A stretch of 54,230 bases of DNA from Clostridiales bacterium (GCA_015069365.1 SVIT01000005.1:1-54230); one strand, 5' to 3'. Shown: positions 1 to 8,418, counted from the first letter of the stretch. Notes: generated by a model not told the origin, from the sequence alone. Program-made: numbers and translations.

Positions 1-79
1 GCATTTTCGAAGAACCCATCAAAAAAATTTGGGTTGGAAGAATCGGAAACAGTTTTTGTGATGGGTTCTTCGAAAATGC
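1..79. repeat. Terminal fold-back inverted repeat, left end
   Basis: Bases 1-21 are the exact reverse complement of bases 59-79, with a 37-base loop. The right arm lies inside the sigma-factor reading frame and encodes conserved family sequence, so the left arm is probably the copy. A matching fold-back at the other end of the window points to an assembly or template-switch artefact at contig ends. Bases 1-21 should not be trusted as genomic sequence. Confidence 0.85.
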
Positions 80-360
80 CTCTATCGCTATACGGCGGCG
101 CGGATTTTAAGGACGGAAAAGAGCGAGAATTAATCGAAACGCTACCTGCGGCGGACGATCAAGAAGAGTGGCTGGATAAGATGTTGTTGCGCGGGGCGAT
201 AGAGGGACTTTCCGAACGTGACCGCAGAATCATTGTCTTGCGGTATTTTCGGGATATGACGCAGAGTGAGGTTGCCGAGCGTATCGGGGTCAGTCAAGTC
301 CAAGTCTCCAGAATAGAAAATAGGATAATCAAAGAGTTTAGGGCAAAACTAAGCGGTTAA
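1..360 (+). CDS. sigF: RNA polymerase sigma factor SigF-type, C-terminal fragment
   Basis: This is the 3' part of a sporulation sigma factor, truncated by the window edge. The frame is open to base 1, but the first 21 bases belong to the fold-back, so reliable sequence begins near codon 8. The visible part covers the end of region 3 (KMPLSLYG) and all of region 4. The segment LRYFRDMTQSEVAERIG followed by SQVQVSRIE is the -35-binding helix-turn-helix. That wording fits forespore SigF better than SigG, where TQMEVADEIGISQAQVSR is usual; this discrimination rests on memory of the families. In spore formers SigF acts in the forespore after engulfment starts, controlled by SpoIIAB and SpoIIAA. 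Those genes would lie upstream and are not in the window. A TTG at 34 is an internal codon and not a likely start. Confidence 0.8.
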   Translation, partial: AFSKNPSKKFGLEESETVFVMGSSKMPLSLYGGADFKDGKERELIETLPAADDQEEWLDKMLLRGAIEGLSERDRRIIVLRYFRDMTQSEVAERIGVSQVQVSRIENRIIKEFRAKLSG

Positions 361-414
361 AGAATGCGTTGGGGTGATTTTTTTGCACTCTACGCGTTTT
401 TTCTTTGTAAACGC

Positions 415-443
415 TTTCCAAACGGATAAAAATCTGTTATAAT
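415..443 (+). promoter_or_regulatory. Sigma-A-type promoter of the CPBP gene
   Basis: TTTCCA (415-420), a 17-bp spacer and TATAAT (438-443). The ATG at 450 begins only 6 nt after the -10 box, so transcription would start at about the start codon, giving a leaderless mRNA. Confidence 0.6.
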
Positions 444-449
444 AATGGC

Positions 450-1394
450 ATGCAAAGGAATTCGAACAAGAATAACAATTTTATATACGGGCTTTTGGGA
501 GAACCGACGGCGGCAAAAGCGTCGGGGCTTACCTATTCGCTTGCGGCGGTTGGATCGGTTGTTTTAGCCTTTTTCTTCATGATGATGCTTGCGGTAGCAG
601 GGGTGACGGTGGAAGAGGGGCGCGAACCCGACTGGTATTTGTACTGTTCGTTTTTAATGACGCCGCTTGTCTTCGGTATTGTGGCGGCGTTGAGTATGGG
701 TTGGACGAAAACGTCCTGGAAGACTGAGACGAAACGTCAAAAATGCAAGGTGAGATACTTTTTTATCGCCATTGCATTGCAGGTCGGGTTGTTGTCTTTA
801 TCAGAACTGAATACGCTGTTTTTAGAATTTCTCGCAAGGTTTGGCTATCAAGATACGCCCATACGACTTCCGTCTATGGACGGGTTCGGGTTTGTCGGGG
901 TAATGCTCGCTGTGGCGTTATTGCCTGCAGTTTTTGAGGAGATTATCTTCCGAGGTTTTCTGTTAAAGGGTATGGACTGTTTTGGAACGGTCGGAGCTGT
1001 GTTGCTTTGCGGCGGTTTGTTTGCGCTTTATCATCAAAATCCCGCACAGACGGTTTATCAGTTTTGTTGCGGAGCCGCGTTTGCGCTGGTGGCGATTCGT
1101 TCAGGCAGTATTCTCCCGACGGTCGTTTCTCATTTTATTAACAATGCATTGATTATCACTTTGACCAAATTGGGTTTAGAAACGTTCACGAAACCCGTAT
1201 TTATTACGGTTTTATGCATATCTGTCATTTGTTTGGTCGGTTCGCTTGCGTGGTTGATCTTTTTTGAAAAAAGAACGCTTGACGAGACGTCAAAAGATAA
1301 AAAATCAGGCAGAAAAAATCTGTTCAAGTTTGCCGCGTTGGGGATTGCCTTGTGCTCGTTGACGTGGTTTGGAGTACTACTTTCGGGGATATAA
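450..1394 (+). CDS. CPBP family intramembrane glutamic endopeptidase
   Basis: A 314-residue polytopic membrane protein of the CAAX protease / bacteriocin-processing (Abi, CPBP) family. The three family motifs are present: EExxxR (E163, E164, R168), FxxxH (H195) and HFxNN (H228 with N231 and N232), all within membrane helices. Members cleave substrates inside the membrane or serve in bacteriocin self-immunity. The substrate here cannot be told. About six to eight hydrophobic segments are visible and the tail at residues 274-290 is basic. No Shine-Dalgarno sequence precedes the ATG, which lies 6 nt after the -10 box. The stop is one base before the rlmH start, so the two are probably co-transcribed. 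Confidence 0.88.
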   Translation: MQRNSNKNNNFIYGLLGEPTAAKASGLTYSLAAVGSVVLAFFFMMMLAVAGVTVEEGREPDWYLYCSFLMTPLVFGIVAALSMGWTKTSWKTETKRQKCKVRYFFIAIALQVGLLSLSELNTLFLEFLARFGYQDTPIRLPSMDGFGFVGVMLAVALLPAVFEEIIFRGFLLKGMDCFGTVGAVLLCGGLFALYHQNPAQTVYQFCCGAAFALVAIRSGSILPTVVSHFINNALIITLTKLGLETFTKPVFITVLCISVICLVGSLAWLIFFEKRTLDETSKDKKSGRKNLFKFAALGIALCSLTWFGVLLSGI

Positions 1395-1395
1395 T

Positions 1396-1833
1396 ATGCA
1401 AAAGATATATTTCGTAGTGGTTGGAAAAATCAAAGAGAGTTTTTATCGGGAAGCGGTAGCGGAATACGTAAAACGTCTTTCTCGATTTGCTAAGGTTGAG
1501 ATTAAAGAACTCGCAGAGGGGATAGATCCCGAGGCGGAGGCGGATGATATTCTGCGCGCGTGCAAGGGATACGTAGTCGCACTTGCGGTAGAGGGTGAAA
1601 AATGTTCCAGTGAACAGCTCGCGAAAAAGTTGGGTAGGCTCAACGACGAAGGGAAAGACGTCACGTTTGTGATCGGTTCGTCTTGCGGATTGTCAGACAG
1701 AGTGAAAAAGGCGGCGGATTATCGGTTGTCCTTTTCGGATATGACCTTTCCGCACCAGTTGATGCGGGTGATTTTGGCAGAGCAGGTTTACCGTGCGTAT
1801 ATGATCAACGCAGGTTCTACCTATCATAAATAA
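1396..1833 (+). CDS. rlmH: 23S rRNA (pseudouridine-1915-N3)-methyltransferase RlmH
   Basis: RlmH methylates pseudouridine 1915 in helix 69 of 23S rRNA, using S-adenosylmethionine, on assembled 70S ribosomes. The 145-residue product has the SPOUT trefoil-knot signature: the FVIGSSCGLS loop (about residues 91-100) and the C-terminal FPHQLMRVILAEQVYRAY helix ending in STYHK. The usual family length is about 155-159, so it is slightly short but complete at both ends. The ATG at 1396 is chosen over an upstream in-frame codon at 1369 because it gives the family-typical MQKIYFVVVGKIKE opening and follows GGGGAT. It starts one base after the CPBP stop. Confidence 0.96.
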   Translation: MQKIYFVVVGKIKESFYREAVAEYVKRLSRFAKVEIKELAEGIDPEAEADDILRACKGYVVALAVEGEKCSSEQLAKKLGRLNDEGKDVTFVIGSSCGLSDRVKKAADYRLSFSDMTFPHQLMRVILAEQVYRAYMINAGSTYHK

Positions 1834-1868
1834 AACACACTTTTCGTTTTATCTGCGTATAGTATTGC

Positions 1869-2684
1869 GTGGATATTTATCAGTGGACGCGGCATTTTTA
1901 CGAAAGTGTCAAGACAGAAAAAAGAGTGATCGGCAGTAGCCTTTTCAGTCGGGATATATACGCCGTAAAGATGGGCGTGGGGGCTCCTGTTGGGATTGTG
2001 CAATATGCGATACATGGGAGAGAATATATCACGGCGAAACTCGCTAAGGTGCATTATGACGTTGGAATAGAAAAAGGGAGCTGTTGGTTGATACCGCTCG
2101 TGAATCCAGACGGAGCGCTTCTTTCCGAGGTTGGCATACAAAGCGCGCCCAAAGAAGAACAAAAAAGACTGTATGAAATAAACGGTGGGCATGGGGATTT
2201 TTCCTTATGGAAAGCCAACGGACGCGGCGTAGATCTCAACGTGAACTTTGAGGCAAAATGGGGCGAGGGGAAGAAAAACGTCCGTCAGCCTGGTGCGGAG
2301 AATTATATCGGTGAGAATCCGTTTTCCGAGCCTGAAACGCAGGCGCTGCGCCGTTTTACAGAGGAGATACGTCCCGATTATACCGTCAGTTATCATACGA
2401 AAGGCGAGGAGATATACTGGTATTTTGATCAACCGACGCATTGTTGCCTTAAAGACAAACGCGTGGCGTTGAAACTTTCAAAGACAACGGGATATCCTCT
2501 TCGATATGCAAAGGGCAGTGTCGGTGGATATAAGGACTGGTGCATACAAAGGTATGGAATTCCGGCCTTTACGATAGAGGCAGGGGGAGATGGACTATCC
2601 CACCCGCTTGGAGAAGACGCCTTTGGGGATATTGCTGAAAAAAACAGATACGCTTTATACGAGCTTTCTAAGGGAATAGAATAG
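1869..2684 (+). CDS. M14 family zinc carboxypeptidase-like peptidoglycan peptidase
   Basis: A 271-residue cytoplasmic-type M14 metallopeptidase without a signal peptide. Zinc ligands are H49 and E52 (HGRE) and H176 (SYHTKGE), and the catalytic Glu is E237 (TIEAG). NPDG (79-82) and GRGVDLN (118-124) are also typical. The position after N124, an Arg in carboxypeptidase A that holds the substrate's C-terminal carboxylate, is Val125. That favours the gamma-D-glutamyl-diaminopimelate endopeptidase group (YqgT / ENP1-like) over a true carboxypeptidase, which is an inference. It would fit the meso-diaminopimelate wall predicted from MurE. The start is a GTG with no Shine-Dalgarno; a TATAGT lies 5 nt upstream. 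The next gene, tadA, begins one base after its stop. Confidence 0.85.
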   Translation: MDIYQWTRHFYESVKTEKRVIGSSLFSRDIYAVKMGVGAPVGIVQYAIHGREYITAKLAKVHYDVGIEKGSCWLIPLVNPDGALLSEVGIQSAPKEEQKRLYEINGGHGDFSLWKANGRGVDLNVNFEAKWGEGKKNVRQPGAENYIGENPFSEPETQALRRFTEEIRPDYTVSYHTKGEEIYWYFDQPTHCCLKDKRVALKLSKTTGYPLRYAKGSVGGYKDWCIQRYGIPAFTIEAGGDGLSHPLGEDAFGDIAEKNRYALYELSKGIE

Positions 2685-2685
2685 C

Positions 2686-3204
2686 ATGAGAAAACTTACG
2701 AGAGAAGAAAAATTTATGCGTGCGGCGATCAAAGCGGCGAAGCGCGGCGGTGCGGAGGGGGAAGTTCCCATCGGCGCGGTCGTGGTGTATCAAGACAAAG
2801 TCGTTTCGCGCGGGTACAATAGACGTGCAAAATTGCAGCTCGCTTCGGCGCATGCGGAAATGATGGCGATCGACAAAGCGTGTAAAAAATTCGGGTCTTG
2901 GCGTTTGCCTGAAGGGTGCGAACTGTACGTCACGTTAGAACCCTGTCCCATGTGTATGGGGGCAAGCCTGAATGCGCGTGTAGACAAGCTGTATTTCGGT
3001 GCGTACGAGCAAAAGGGGAGATCGCTCACCTCCGCGCTCGCGGAGGCAAATCTACTCAATCATAAAACGGAAGTGGTCGGCGGTGTATTGCAGGAAGAAT
3101 GCTCGGCACTTTTGAGCGGTTTTTTCATTTCCATGCGTCAAAAACAGAAAGAAGAAAAGGAAAGAAAAAAGGCGGCGGAAAATTTAGCGGAAAAAGAAAA
3201 CTAA
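2686..3204 (+). CDS. tadA: tRNA adenosine(34) deaminase TadA
   Basis: TadA converts A34 to inosine in the anticodon of tRNA-Arg(ACG). The zinc-dependent deaminase signature is complete: HAE at 56-58 (zinc ligand His and proton-shuttle Glu) and PCPMC at 86-90 (zinc ligands C87 and C90). The 172-residue protein is somewhat longer than usual because of a charged Lys/Glu-rich tail after about residue 148. The ATG follows AGGGAATAG and sits one base after the M14 stop, so it belongs to that transcription unit. No terminator is seen after it before the prs promoter. Confidence 0.96.
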   Translation: MRKLTREEKFMRAAIKAAKRGGAEGEVPIGAVVVYQDKVVSRGYNRRAKLQLASAHAEMMAIDKACKKFGSWRLPEGCELYVTLEPCPMCMGASLNARVDKLYFGAYEQKGRSLTSALAEANLLNHKTEVVGGVLQEECSALLSGFFISMRQKQKEEKERKKAAENLAEKEN

Positions 3205-3220
3205 AACGGCGTTTATTTGG

Positions 3221-3249
3221 TTGACTTAATCGCTGAAAACAAGTATTAT
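3221..3249 (+). promoter_or_regulatory. Sigma-A-type promoter of prs
   Basis: TTGACT (3221-3226), a 17-bp spacer and TATTAT (3244-3249). It predicts a start near 3256 and a leader of about 126 nt before prs. Confidence 0.75.
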
Positions 3250-3289
3250 ATTAGTATATGTGATAAGAATATACAGATATGGGGAAGAG

Positions 3290-3359
3290 GCGGCTCTGCC
3301 GCATTACAGAAAAACAAATTAAACTGTTGCATTGAGGTGGGAAAGCCGTATGCGGCAGA
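3290..3359 (+). promoter_or_regulatory. prs leader with mutually exclusive RNA folds
   Basis: TCTGCCGCAT (3295-3304) is perfectly complementary to ATGCGGCAGA (3350-3359), giving a 10-bp long-range helix. Each arm can instead form its own local hairpin: GCGGC/GCCGC (3290-3294 with 3298-3302) and GCCG/CGGC (3345-3348 with 3353-3356). The long helix ends about 10 nt before the ribosome-binding purines (AAGGATGG). This is the layout of a regulatory switch. No known riboswitch class is recognised and the function is inferred. Confidence 0.45.
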
Positions 3360-3381
3360 TAAAAAATAAGGATGGTTACAT

Positions 3382-4326
3382 ATGATAACTCACGGTAATG
3401 AAATTAAGTTGTTTTCCGGTAACTCCAACCTTGAACTGGCAAAAGCGATTGCTAAAAAACTCAATACCGAGTTAGGCGATATCGAGGTTTGCACGTTCTC
3501 TGACGGCGAGATTAACGTTCATATCGCGGAAACGGTCCGCGGTAGGGACTTGTTTATTATTCAGTCTACCTGTTCGCCAGTTAATGATAACCTTATGGAA
3601 TTGCTCATTATGATCGACGCTGCAAAACGTGCGTCGGCTGGGCGTATTACGGCGGTTATTCCTTACTTTGGCTATGCGCGTCAGGATAGAAAAGCGCGTT
3701 CGCGTGATCCCATCACGGCGAAGCTTGTCGCTAACTTGATCACGGCGGCGGGTGCTGACCGTGTATTGACGATGGATCTCCACGCAGAACAGATCCAGGG
3801 ATTCTTTGATATCCCCGTGGATAATTTGTTGGGCGGTCCTACGCTTTACAATTATTTTGCGAAACAGAACAATATCGACGTTGTCGTTGCTCCCGATTTG
3901 GGCAGTGTAAAACGTTCGAGAAAGGTTGCTGAAAAATTTGGTGTGCCTCTTGCAATCATCGACAAACGCCGTCCTAAGGCGAACGTGATGGAGGTTATGA
4001 GCATTATTGGCGACGTTAAAGGCAAGAGATGTCTTATGATCGACGATATGATTGATACCGCAGGTACGTTGTGCCAAGGTGCGCAGGCAATCAAAGACGC
4101 GGGCGCAACCGAAGTATACGCAGGCTGTACGCATGCAGTACTCAGCGGCCCAGCAATCGAGAGATTGAAGAACTCCGCGATCACCAAACTTGTTATGCTT
4201 GACACCGTACATCTTCCCGATGAAAAGAAGATTGACAAATTCGAGGTGCTTAGCGTTGCGGATATCTTTGCTGCGGCTATTGAGAACGTATATCTCGACA
4301 AGCCCATGTCAAAGCTTTACGACTGA
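3382..4326 (+). CDS. prs: Ribose-phosphate pyrophosphokinase (PRPP synthetase)
   Basis: The enzyme makes PRPP from ribose 5-phosphate and ATP, feeding purine, pyrimidine, NAD, histidine and tryptophan synthesis. The 314-residue class I enzyme is full length. Visible landmarks are [20 protein letters not shown] (95-114), [12 protein letters not shown] (131-142), the flexible catalytic loop KRRPKA (195-200) and the PRPP-binding DDMIDTAGT (221-229). The ATG is preceded by AAGGATGG. In many Firmicutes prs lies in a glmU-prs-ctc-pth-mfd run; here prs, pth and mfd are adjacent and glmU and ctc are absent. Confidence 0.98.
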   Translation: MITHGNEIKLFSGNSNLELAKAIAKKLNTELGDIEVCTFSDGEINVHIAETVRGRDLFIIQSTCSPVNDNLMELLIMIDAAKRASAGRITAVIPYFGYARQDRKARSRDPITAKLVANLITAAGADRVLTMDLHAEQIQGFFDIPVDNLLGGPTLYNYFAKQNNIDVVVAPDLGSVKRSRKVAEKFGVPLAIIDKRRPKANVMEVMSIIGDVKGKRCLMIDDMIDTAGTLCQGAQAIKDAGATEVYAGCTHAVLSGPAIERLKNSAITKLVMLDTVHLPDEKKIDKFEVLSVADIFAAAIENVYLDKPMSKLYD

Positions 4327-4340
4327 TAAAAGATGAAAAG

Positions 4341-4370
4341 AGAGCCGTCGCGAACAAGTGACGGCTCTTT
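4341..4370 (+). terminator. Hairpin between prs and pth, probable weak terminator
   Basis: AGAGCCGTC (4341-4349) pairs with GACGGCTCT (4360-4368), a 9-bp perfect stem with a 10-nt loop. The following U-tract is only TTT, so it may attenuate rather than end transcription. It begins 15 nt after the prs stop. Confidence 0.55.
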
Positions 4371-4392
4371 ACAGCAAAAAAAGGAAAAGTAT

Positions 4393-4953
4393 ATGTATCT
4401 GATTGTTGGACTGGGAAACCCCGATAAGAAATATGAAAAGACTTTCCATAACATGGGGTATATCGCCGTCGGCGACGCCGCAGAAAGTCTTGGGGCGAAA
4501 TTCAAGAAAAAGGAATGTGAGGCATCAGTTGCCGAGGCGTTTGTCGGTGGGGAGAAAGTGATCCTTGCCCGTCCTTTGACGTATATGAATAACTCAGGCA
4601 GAGCGGTAAAACAGCTCATGTCAAAATACAAGATTACGGAAGATAAGCTGTTGGTAATCTACGACGATTACGACTTGCCTAAGGGAAAAGTGCGTATTCG
4701 CGCGGGCGGCAGCGCAGGCACGCATAACGGAATGCGCAGCATCATCGGGGAAACTGGGTTGAAGAATTTTCCCCGTATCCGTATCGGTATTCGTGACGAG
4801 GCGGTGGATATTCCCATTATCAATTACGTGCTTGCAGAGGTTAGAAAAGAGGATTACGAACTGTTCGCCGAGGCTTGTCATAAATCTGGAGAAGCGGCGG
4901 CGGAATTTGCGCGCGGTTTAGATATTGAAAAGGTAATGTGTAAATACAATTAA
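4393..4953 (+). CDS. pth: Peptidyl-tRNA hydrolase
   Basis: Pth releases tRNA from peptidyl-tRNAs that drop off ribosomes. The 186-residue protein opens with the family-typical MYLIVGLGNP. Catalytic His19 (TFHNMGY), the DDYDLP acidic motif, TYMNNSG and GTHNGMRSI are all present, and N9 is the conserved substrate-binding Asn. The ATG at 4393 is preferred over an in-frame ATG at 4333: the 20 extra residues would be translated from the prs-pth hairpin, and AAAAGGAAAAG lies just before 4393. The mfd gene follows after 9 bp. Confidence 0.97.
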   Translation: MYLIVGLGNPDKKYEKTFHNMGYIAVGDAAESLGAKFKKKECEASVAEAFVGGEKVILARPLTYMNNSGRAVKQLMSKYKITEDKLLVIYDDYDLPKGKVRIRAGGSAGTHNGMRSIIGETGLKNFPRIRIGIRDEAVDIPIINYVLAEVRKEDYELFAEACHKSGEAAAEFARGLDIEKVMCKYN

Positions 4954-4962
4954 ACTACGGAT

Positions 4963-7900
4963 ATGAAACGCGACTTTCTTACGTTAAAACAGCTAGGAGA
5001 GGAATACTCCTTATACGAAGAAGAGCTCCGCCGAGGTACACCCACGGCGGTTTTTGGCGTTTCAGATCCCTTGAAGTATCTGCTTGCGGGGCTGACGCCT
5101 TTCCCCGTTGTGTACGTAACGGCGGACGGAGTGTCTGCAAGAAAGGCGGCGGAAAATATAGCGGCGCTATCGGGTAAAAAGACGGAAGTTTTGGCGGCAA
5201 AGGACGAAGTTCTTTTGTATCGCCGTGCACTCTCTAAAGATTCTCTTTTTAGAAGATTGAACGGTATTTATGCGTTGCAAAACGCTTGCGACGTTGTCAC
5301 CGCTGAAATTGACGCGCTGATACAGCTTTTCCCTAAGAAATTAGAGGTTTTGACGTTAAAGGAGGGGGAAGATTACGATTTTTTTTCTCTTCCCTCAAAA
5401 TTAACGCAGATGGGGTACGTACGCGGTTACGAAGTGGAAACGAAAGGTGTATTTGCCTTACGCGGGGATATTTTGGATATTTATCCCGTGAACATGGAAA
5501 ACCCTATTCGCATTGATTTCTTTGGGGATACCGTAGAGAAAATCAAACCCTACGATATTGTCACGGGCGAGCGCTTATCGGGCGTTTCTTCCGTTACTTT
5601 GCTTGCGGCTACGGATGCGGTTGTCAGTGATATGGATAAAAATACGATCCCCGATCGTTTGGCGCAATCGGTCAAGAAATTCAAGACGTCGGAGGCTTAC
5701 ACACGCGCGCGAGAAATCAGTGACGAGTTGTTATCCGACGAGAATTTTGATAATTCGTTCTTATTGCCACTGCTTGAAAATTCGACGGACTTTTTCTCTA
5801 TTTTACCGCAAGATACAGTGCTTATCTTTGACGAGGGTAAAACGCTGTGGGATAAATTCAATGCATTATACAAGGAGCATGAGGAACGTTTTCACCGTTT
5901 GCAAACGGGTGGCGAGGCGTTTGATTTTACGCTTGCTCAGTATACGGAAAGAGAGAAGTTTTTAAGCAAAATTTCGTCCGTGAGATGTGTTGCAATGCAG
6001 ACGTTTACGGGGAATCCCTTTTTCTTCTCTCCTTTGAAAATCTACAATTTTTCCGCTACGCCGACCACAAAATACCTCAACGGTATTCCCGCGCTGTTGA
6101 CGGACATTGTCAACTGGAAAAAAGGGGGATATAGGATACTCTTATACTGTGGGGACGAAAAGCGCGCGGTAAAAATGAGCGAACAGCTTTCCGAGGCGTA
6201 CATTTCCACAGTTAAACTGCCCGATAACGTTAATGACCTTGCAGGGGTGTGTATTATAGACGAGCCCTTGGATAAAGGTCTTGTGTTACACGGGGTAAAG
6301 CTGGCGATTATCGGTACGGGGGATCTATATACGAAGCCCCGAGAACCAAAGCGCATCCGTAGAAAACGCGGGGATATGTTTTCTGCACCTGAAATCGGCG
6401 ATTACGTCGTGCATGAAACGCACGGTATCGGTAAAGCGGTCGGAGTCAAAAAGATTGAGACGACGGACGGCACGAAAGAATACGTCGCCGTTTCCTATAA
6501 AGACGGAGATATGTTGTACGTTCCTGCGGAATGTATGGACGTGCTCTCCAAATATGTTGGGGATAACAATCCCACTTTAAGCAAAATCGGCGGCGCAGAC
6601 TTTGAAAGGGTCAAGGCGAGGGTCAAGGCCTCGCTGAAAAAGCTTGCTTTCGATTTGAAGAAACTGTACGCAGAGCGTGCGGAAAATAGAGGGTATGCAT
6701 TCCCTGCAAACGAAGTGTTCATGCAAGAATTTGAGGACGCGTTTATTCATGATTTGACCCCCGATCAGGCGAGCTCTGTTGCAGAGATTAAGATGGATAT
6801 GTGTTCGCCGAAAGTAATGGATAGATTGCTTTGTGGCGACGTAGGATTCGGCAAGACGGAAGTAGCGTTCCGCGCCGTATATCTATGCGTTTTGGCTGGA
6901 AAACAAGCTGCTTTGATGTGCCCGAGTACCGTTTTATGCAGTCAGCACTTCAATACGGCGTTGGCGAGATTTTCCGATTTTGGAGTCAAGGTGGCTTGTC
7001 TAAACAGATTTAATACGCCCAAAGAACAAGCGGCTGTTTTACGCGGTTTGGAAGAGGGGAGTGTGGATTTGGTCATCGGTACGCATAGATTGCTGTCTGC
7101 AGACGTAAAATTTAAGGATTTAGGCTTGCTCGTATTAGATGAAGAGCAGCGTTTTGGCGTAGAGCACAAGGAAAAAATCAAACATCTTCGAAAGGACATC
7201 GACTGTCTTACTATGACGGCGACGCCTATTCCCAGAACGTTACACATGTCCCTTTCAGGAATACGCGATATATCCACGATACAGACGCCCCCTGGCGAAC
7301 GTTTGCCCGTACAAACCTACGTTGTAGAGGAAACGGAAACGTTGATCCGTGATGCATCGATAAGAGAACTTTCCCGCAATGGTCAGGTGTTTATTCTCTA
7401 CAATAAAGTGGAGAGTATCTTTACTTTTGCGGCAAAGGTGAAATCCATTTTACCCGAGGCGACGATTTCTGTAGCGCATGGAAGAATGGAAAAGACCACC
7501 TTGGAAAACGCCGTGATGGATTTTTACAGCGGAAGATCCAACGTCTTAATCACAACCACGATCATAGAAAACGGGATTGATCTTCCCAATGCAAATACCT
7601 TGATTGTTATTGACAGTGACAAGCTGGGAATTTCGCAGTTGTATCAATTAAAAGGTCGCGTTGGTAGAGGTACGCGCTTGGCGCATGCGTATTTCACCTT
7701 TAAGGCGGAAAAGGTCATGACGGAAAACGCGTCTGCAAGACTAAAGGCGATTATGGAATTTACCGAGCTTGGTTCTGGATACAAACTGGCAATGCGGGAT
7801 TTAGAGATACGCGGCGCTGGAAACGTACTTGGGGCAGAGCAACACGGTCATATGGATCGAGTAGGGTACGAGCTGTACTCAAAACTCCTCAAAGAGGAGT

Positions 7901-8370
7901 TGACTGGAGAAAGTCAGACCGTTGCAGAACTGGATATCCGCGCGAACGCCTATATTTCCGAACGGTATATTGAATCTTCCGCAGGTAGACTGGATACGTA
8001 TAAACAGATTGCGGAGATATCCACGGTGGCTGATTACAAACGAGTATATACGTCCTTAAAGGAAACGTATGGGGAACTTCCGCGTGCGGTGGAGAACCTT
8101 TTGGTGATCGCCGTATTGAAGAGTTATGCGGCGAAATTCAGCGTGAAGAAGATCACACTTATCAAAGGTGTAGGCTCGTTAGAATTTCCTTCATTGCAAG
8201 CAATCGGGGATCAGCGCATTTTAGCGGCGCTTGATAAGTATCAAGGTAAGGTGCGCTTAAATATGGTGGAAGCGCCCGTGATCGAGTTTTTCGGGAAGCG
8301 CGAAGGGGCGGAATTAATGGCAGAAATGACAAAATTTTTGAAATTTGCATTAACTTTCGCAACTTTATAA
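4963..8370 (+). CDS. mfd: Transcription-repair coupling factor Mfd
   Basis: Mfd pushes RNA polymerase stalled at a lesion off the DNA and recruits UvrA. At 1135 residues it is near the usual 1150-1180. An N-terminal UvrB-homology region covers roughly 1-350. The RNA-polymerase-interaction domain (GDYVVHETHGIGKAVG) starts near 477. The superfamily 2 translocase follows, with Walker A GDVGFGKT (about 625-632), DEEQ (726-729) and TATPIPRT (about 752). The translocation-in-DNA motif with GAGNVLGAEQHGHM follows, then a C-terminal domain. No frameshift is seen. The start has only a weak ribosome site, so translation probably depends on pth 9 bp upstream. Confidence 0.97.
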   Translation: MKRDFLTLKQLGEEYSLYEEELRRGTPTAVFGVSDPLKYLLAGLTPFPVVYVTADGVSARKAAENIAALSGKKTEVLAAKDEVLLYRRALSKDSLFRRLNGIYALQNACDVVTAEIDALIQLFPKKLEVLTLKEGEDYDFFSLPSKLTQMGYVRGYEVETKGVFALRGDILDIYPVNMENPIRIDFFGDTVEKIKPYDIVTGERLSGVSSVTLLAATDAVVSDMDKNTIPDRLAQSVKKFKTSEAYTRAREISDELLSDENFDNSFLLPLLENSTDFFSILPQDTVLIFDEGKTLWDKFNALYKEHEERFHRLQTGGEAFDFTLAQYTEREKFLSKISSVRCVAMQTFTGNPFFFSPLKIYNFSATPTTKYLNGIPALLTDIVNWKKGGYRILLYCGDEKRAVKMSEQLSEAYISTVKLPDNVNDLAGVCIIDEPLDKGLVLHGVKLAIIGTGDLYTKPREPKRIRRKRGDMFSAPEIGDYVVHETHGIGKAVGVKKIETTDGTKEYVAVSYKDGDMLYVPAECMDVLSKYVGDNNPTLSKIGGADFERVKARVKASLKKLAFDLKKLYAERAENRGYAFPANEVFMQEFEDAFIHDLTPDQASSVAEIKMDMCSPKVMDRLLCGDVGFGKTEVAFRAVYLCVLAGKQAALMCPSTVLCSQHFNTALARFSDFGVKVACLNRFNTPKEQAAVLRGLEEGSVDLVIGTHRLLSADVKFKDLGLLVLDEEQRFGVEHKEKIKHLRKDIDCLTMTATPIPRTLHMSLSGIRDISTIQTPPGERLPVQTYVVEETETLIRDASIRELSRNGQVFILYNKVESIFTFAAKVKSILPEATISVAHGRMEKTTLENAVMDFYSGRSNVLITTTIIENGIDLPNANTLIVIDSDKLGISQLYQLKGRVGRGTRLAHAYFTFKAEKVMTENASARLKAIMEFTELGSGYKLAMRDLEIRGAGNVLGAEQHGHMDRVGYELYSKLLKEELTGESQTVAELDIRANAYISERYIESSAGRLDTYKQIAEISTVADYKRVYTSLKETYGELPRAVENLLVIAVLKSYAAKFSVKKITLIKGVGSLEFPSLQAIGDQRILAALDKYQGKVRLNMVEAPVIEFFGKREGAELMAEMTKFLKFALTFATL

Positions 8371-8380
8371 GTAAAAACGT

Positions 8381-8409
8381 TTGCACTTTACGAAAAAATG
8401 AGGTATAAT
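8381..8409 (+). promoter_or_regulatory. Sigma-A-type promoter of the parvulin-like lipoprotein
   Basis: TTGCAC (8381-8386), a 17-bp spacer and TATAAT (8404-8409). The predicted leader is about 87 nt. Confidence 0.75.
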
Positions 8410-8418
8410 ATAACTTGA

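Noticed and set aside
3256..3381. Assigning the prs leader to a known riboswitch class
   Set aside because: No purine, ykkC (guanidine, ppGpp, PRPP), ZTP, THF or c-di-GMP consensus could be matched by eye.
3472..4212. Long minus-strand reading frame opposite prs
   Set aside because: Antisense shadow of a perfectly conserved prs; no ribosome site, promoter or recognisable protein.
4333..4953. Longer pth from the ATG at 4333
   Set aside because: The 20 extra residues come from the hairpin between prs and pth, and the conserved protein begins at 4393.
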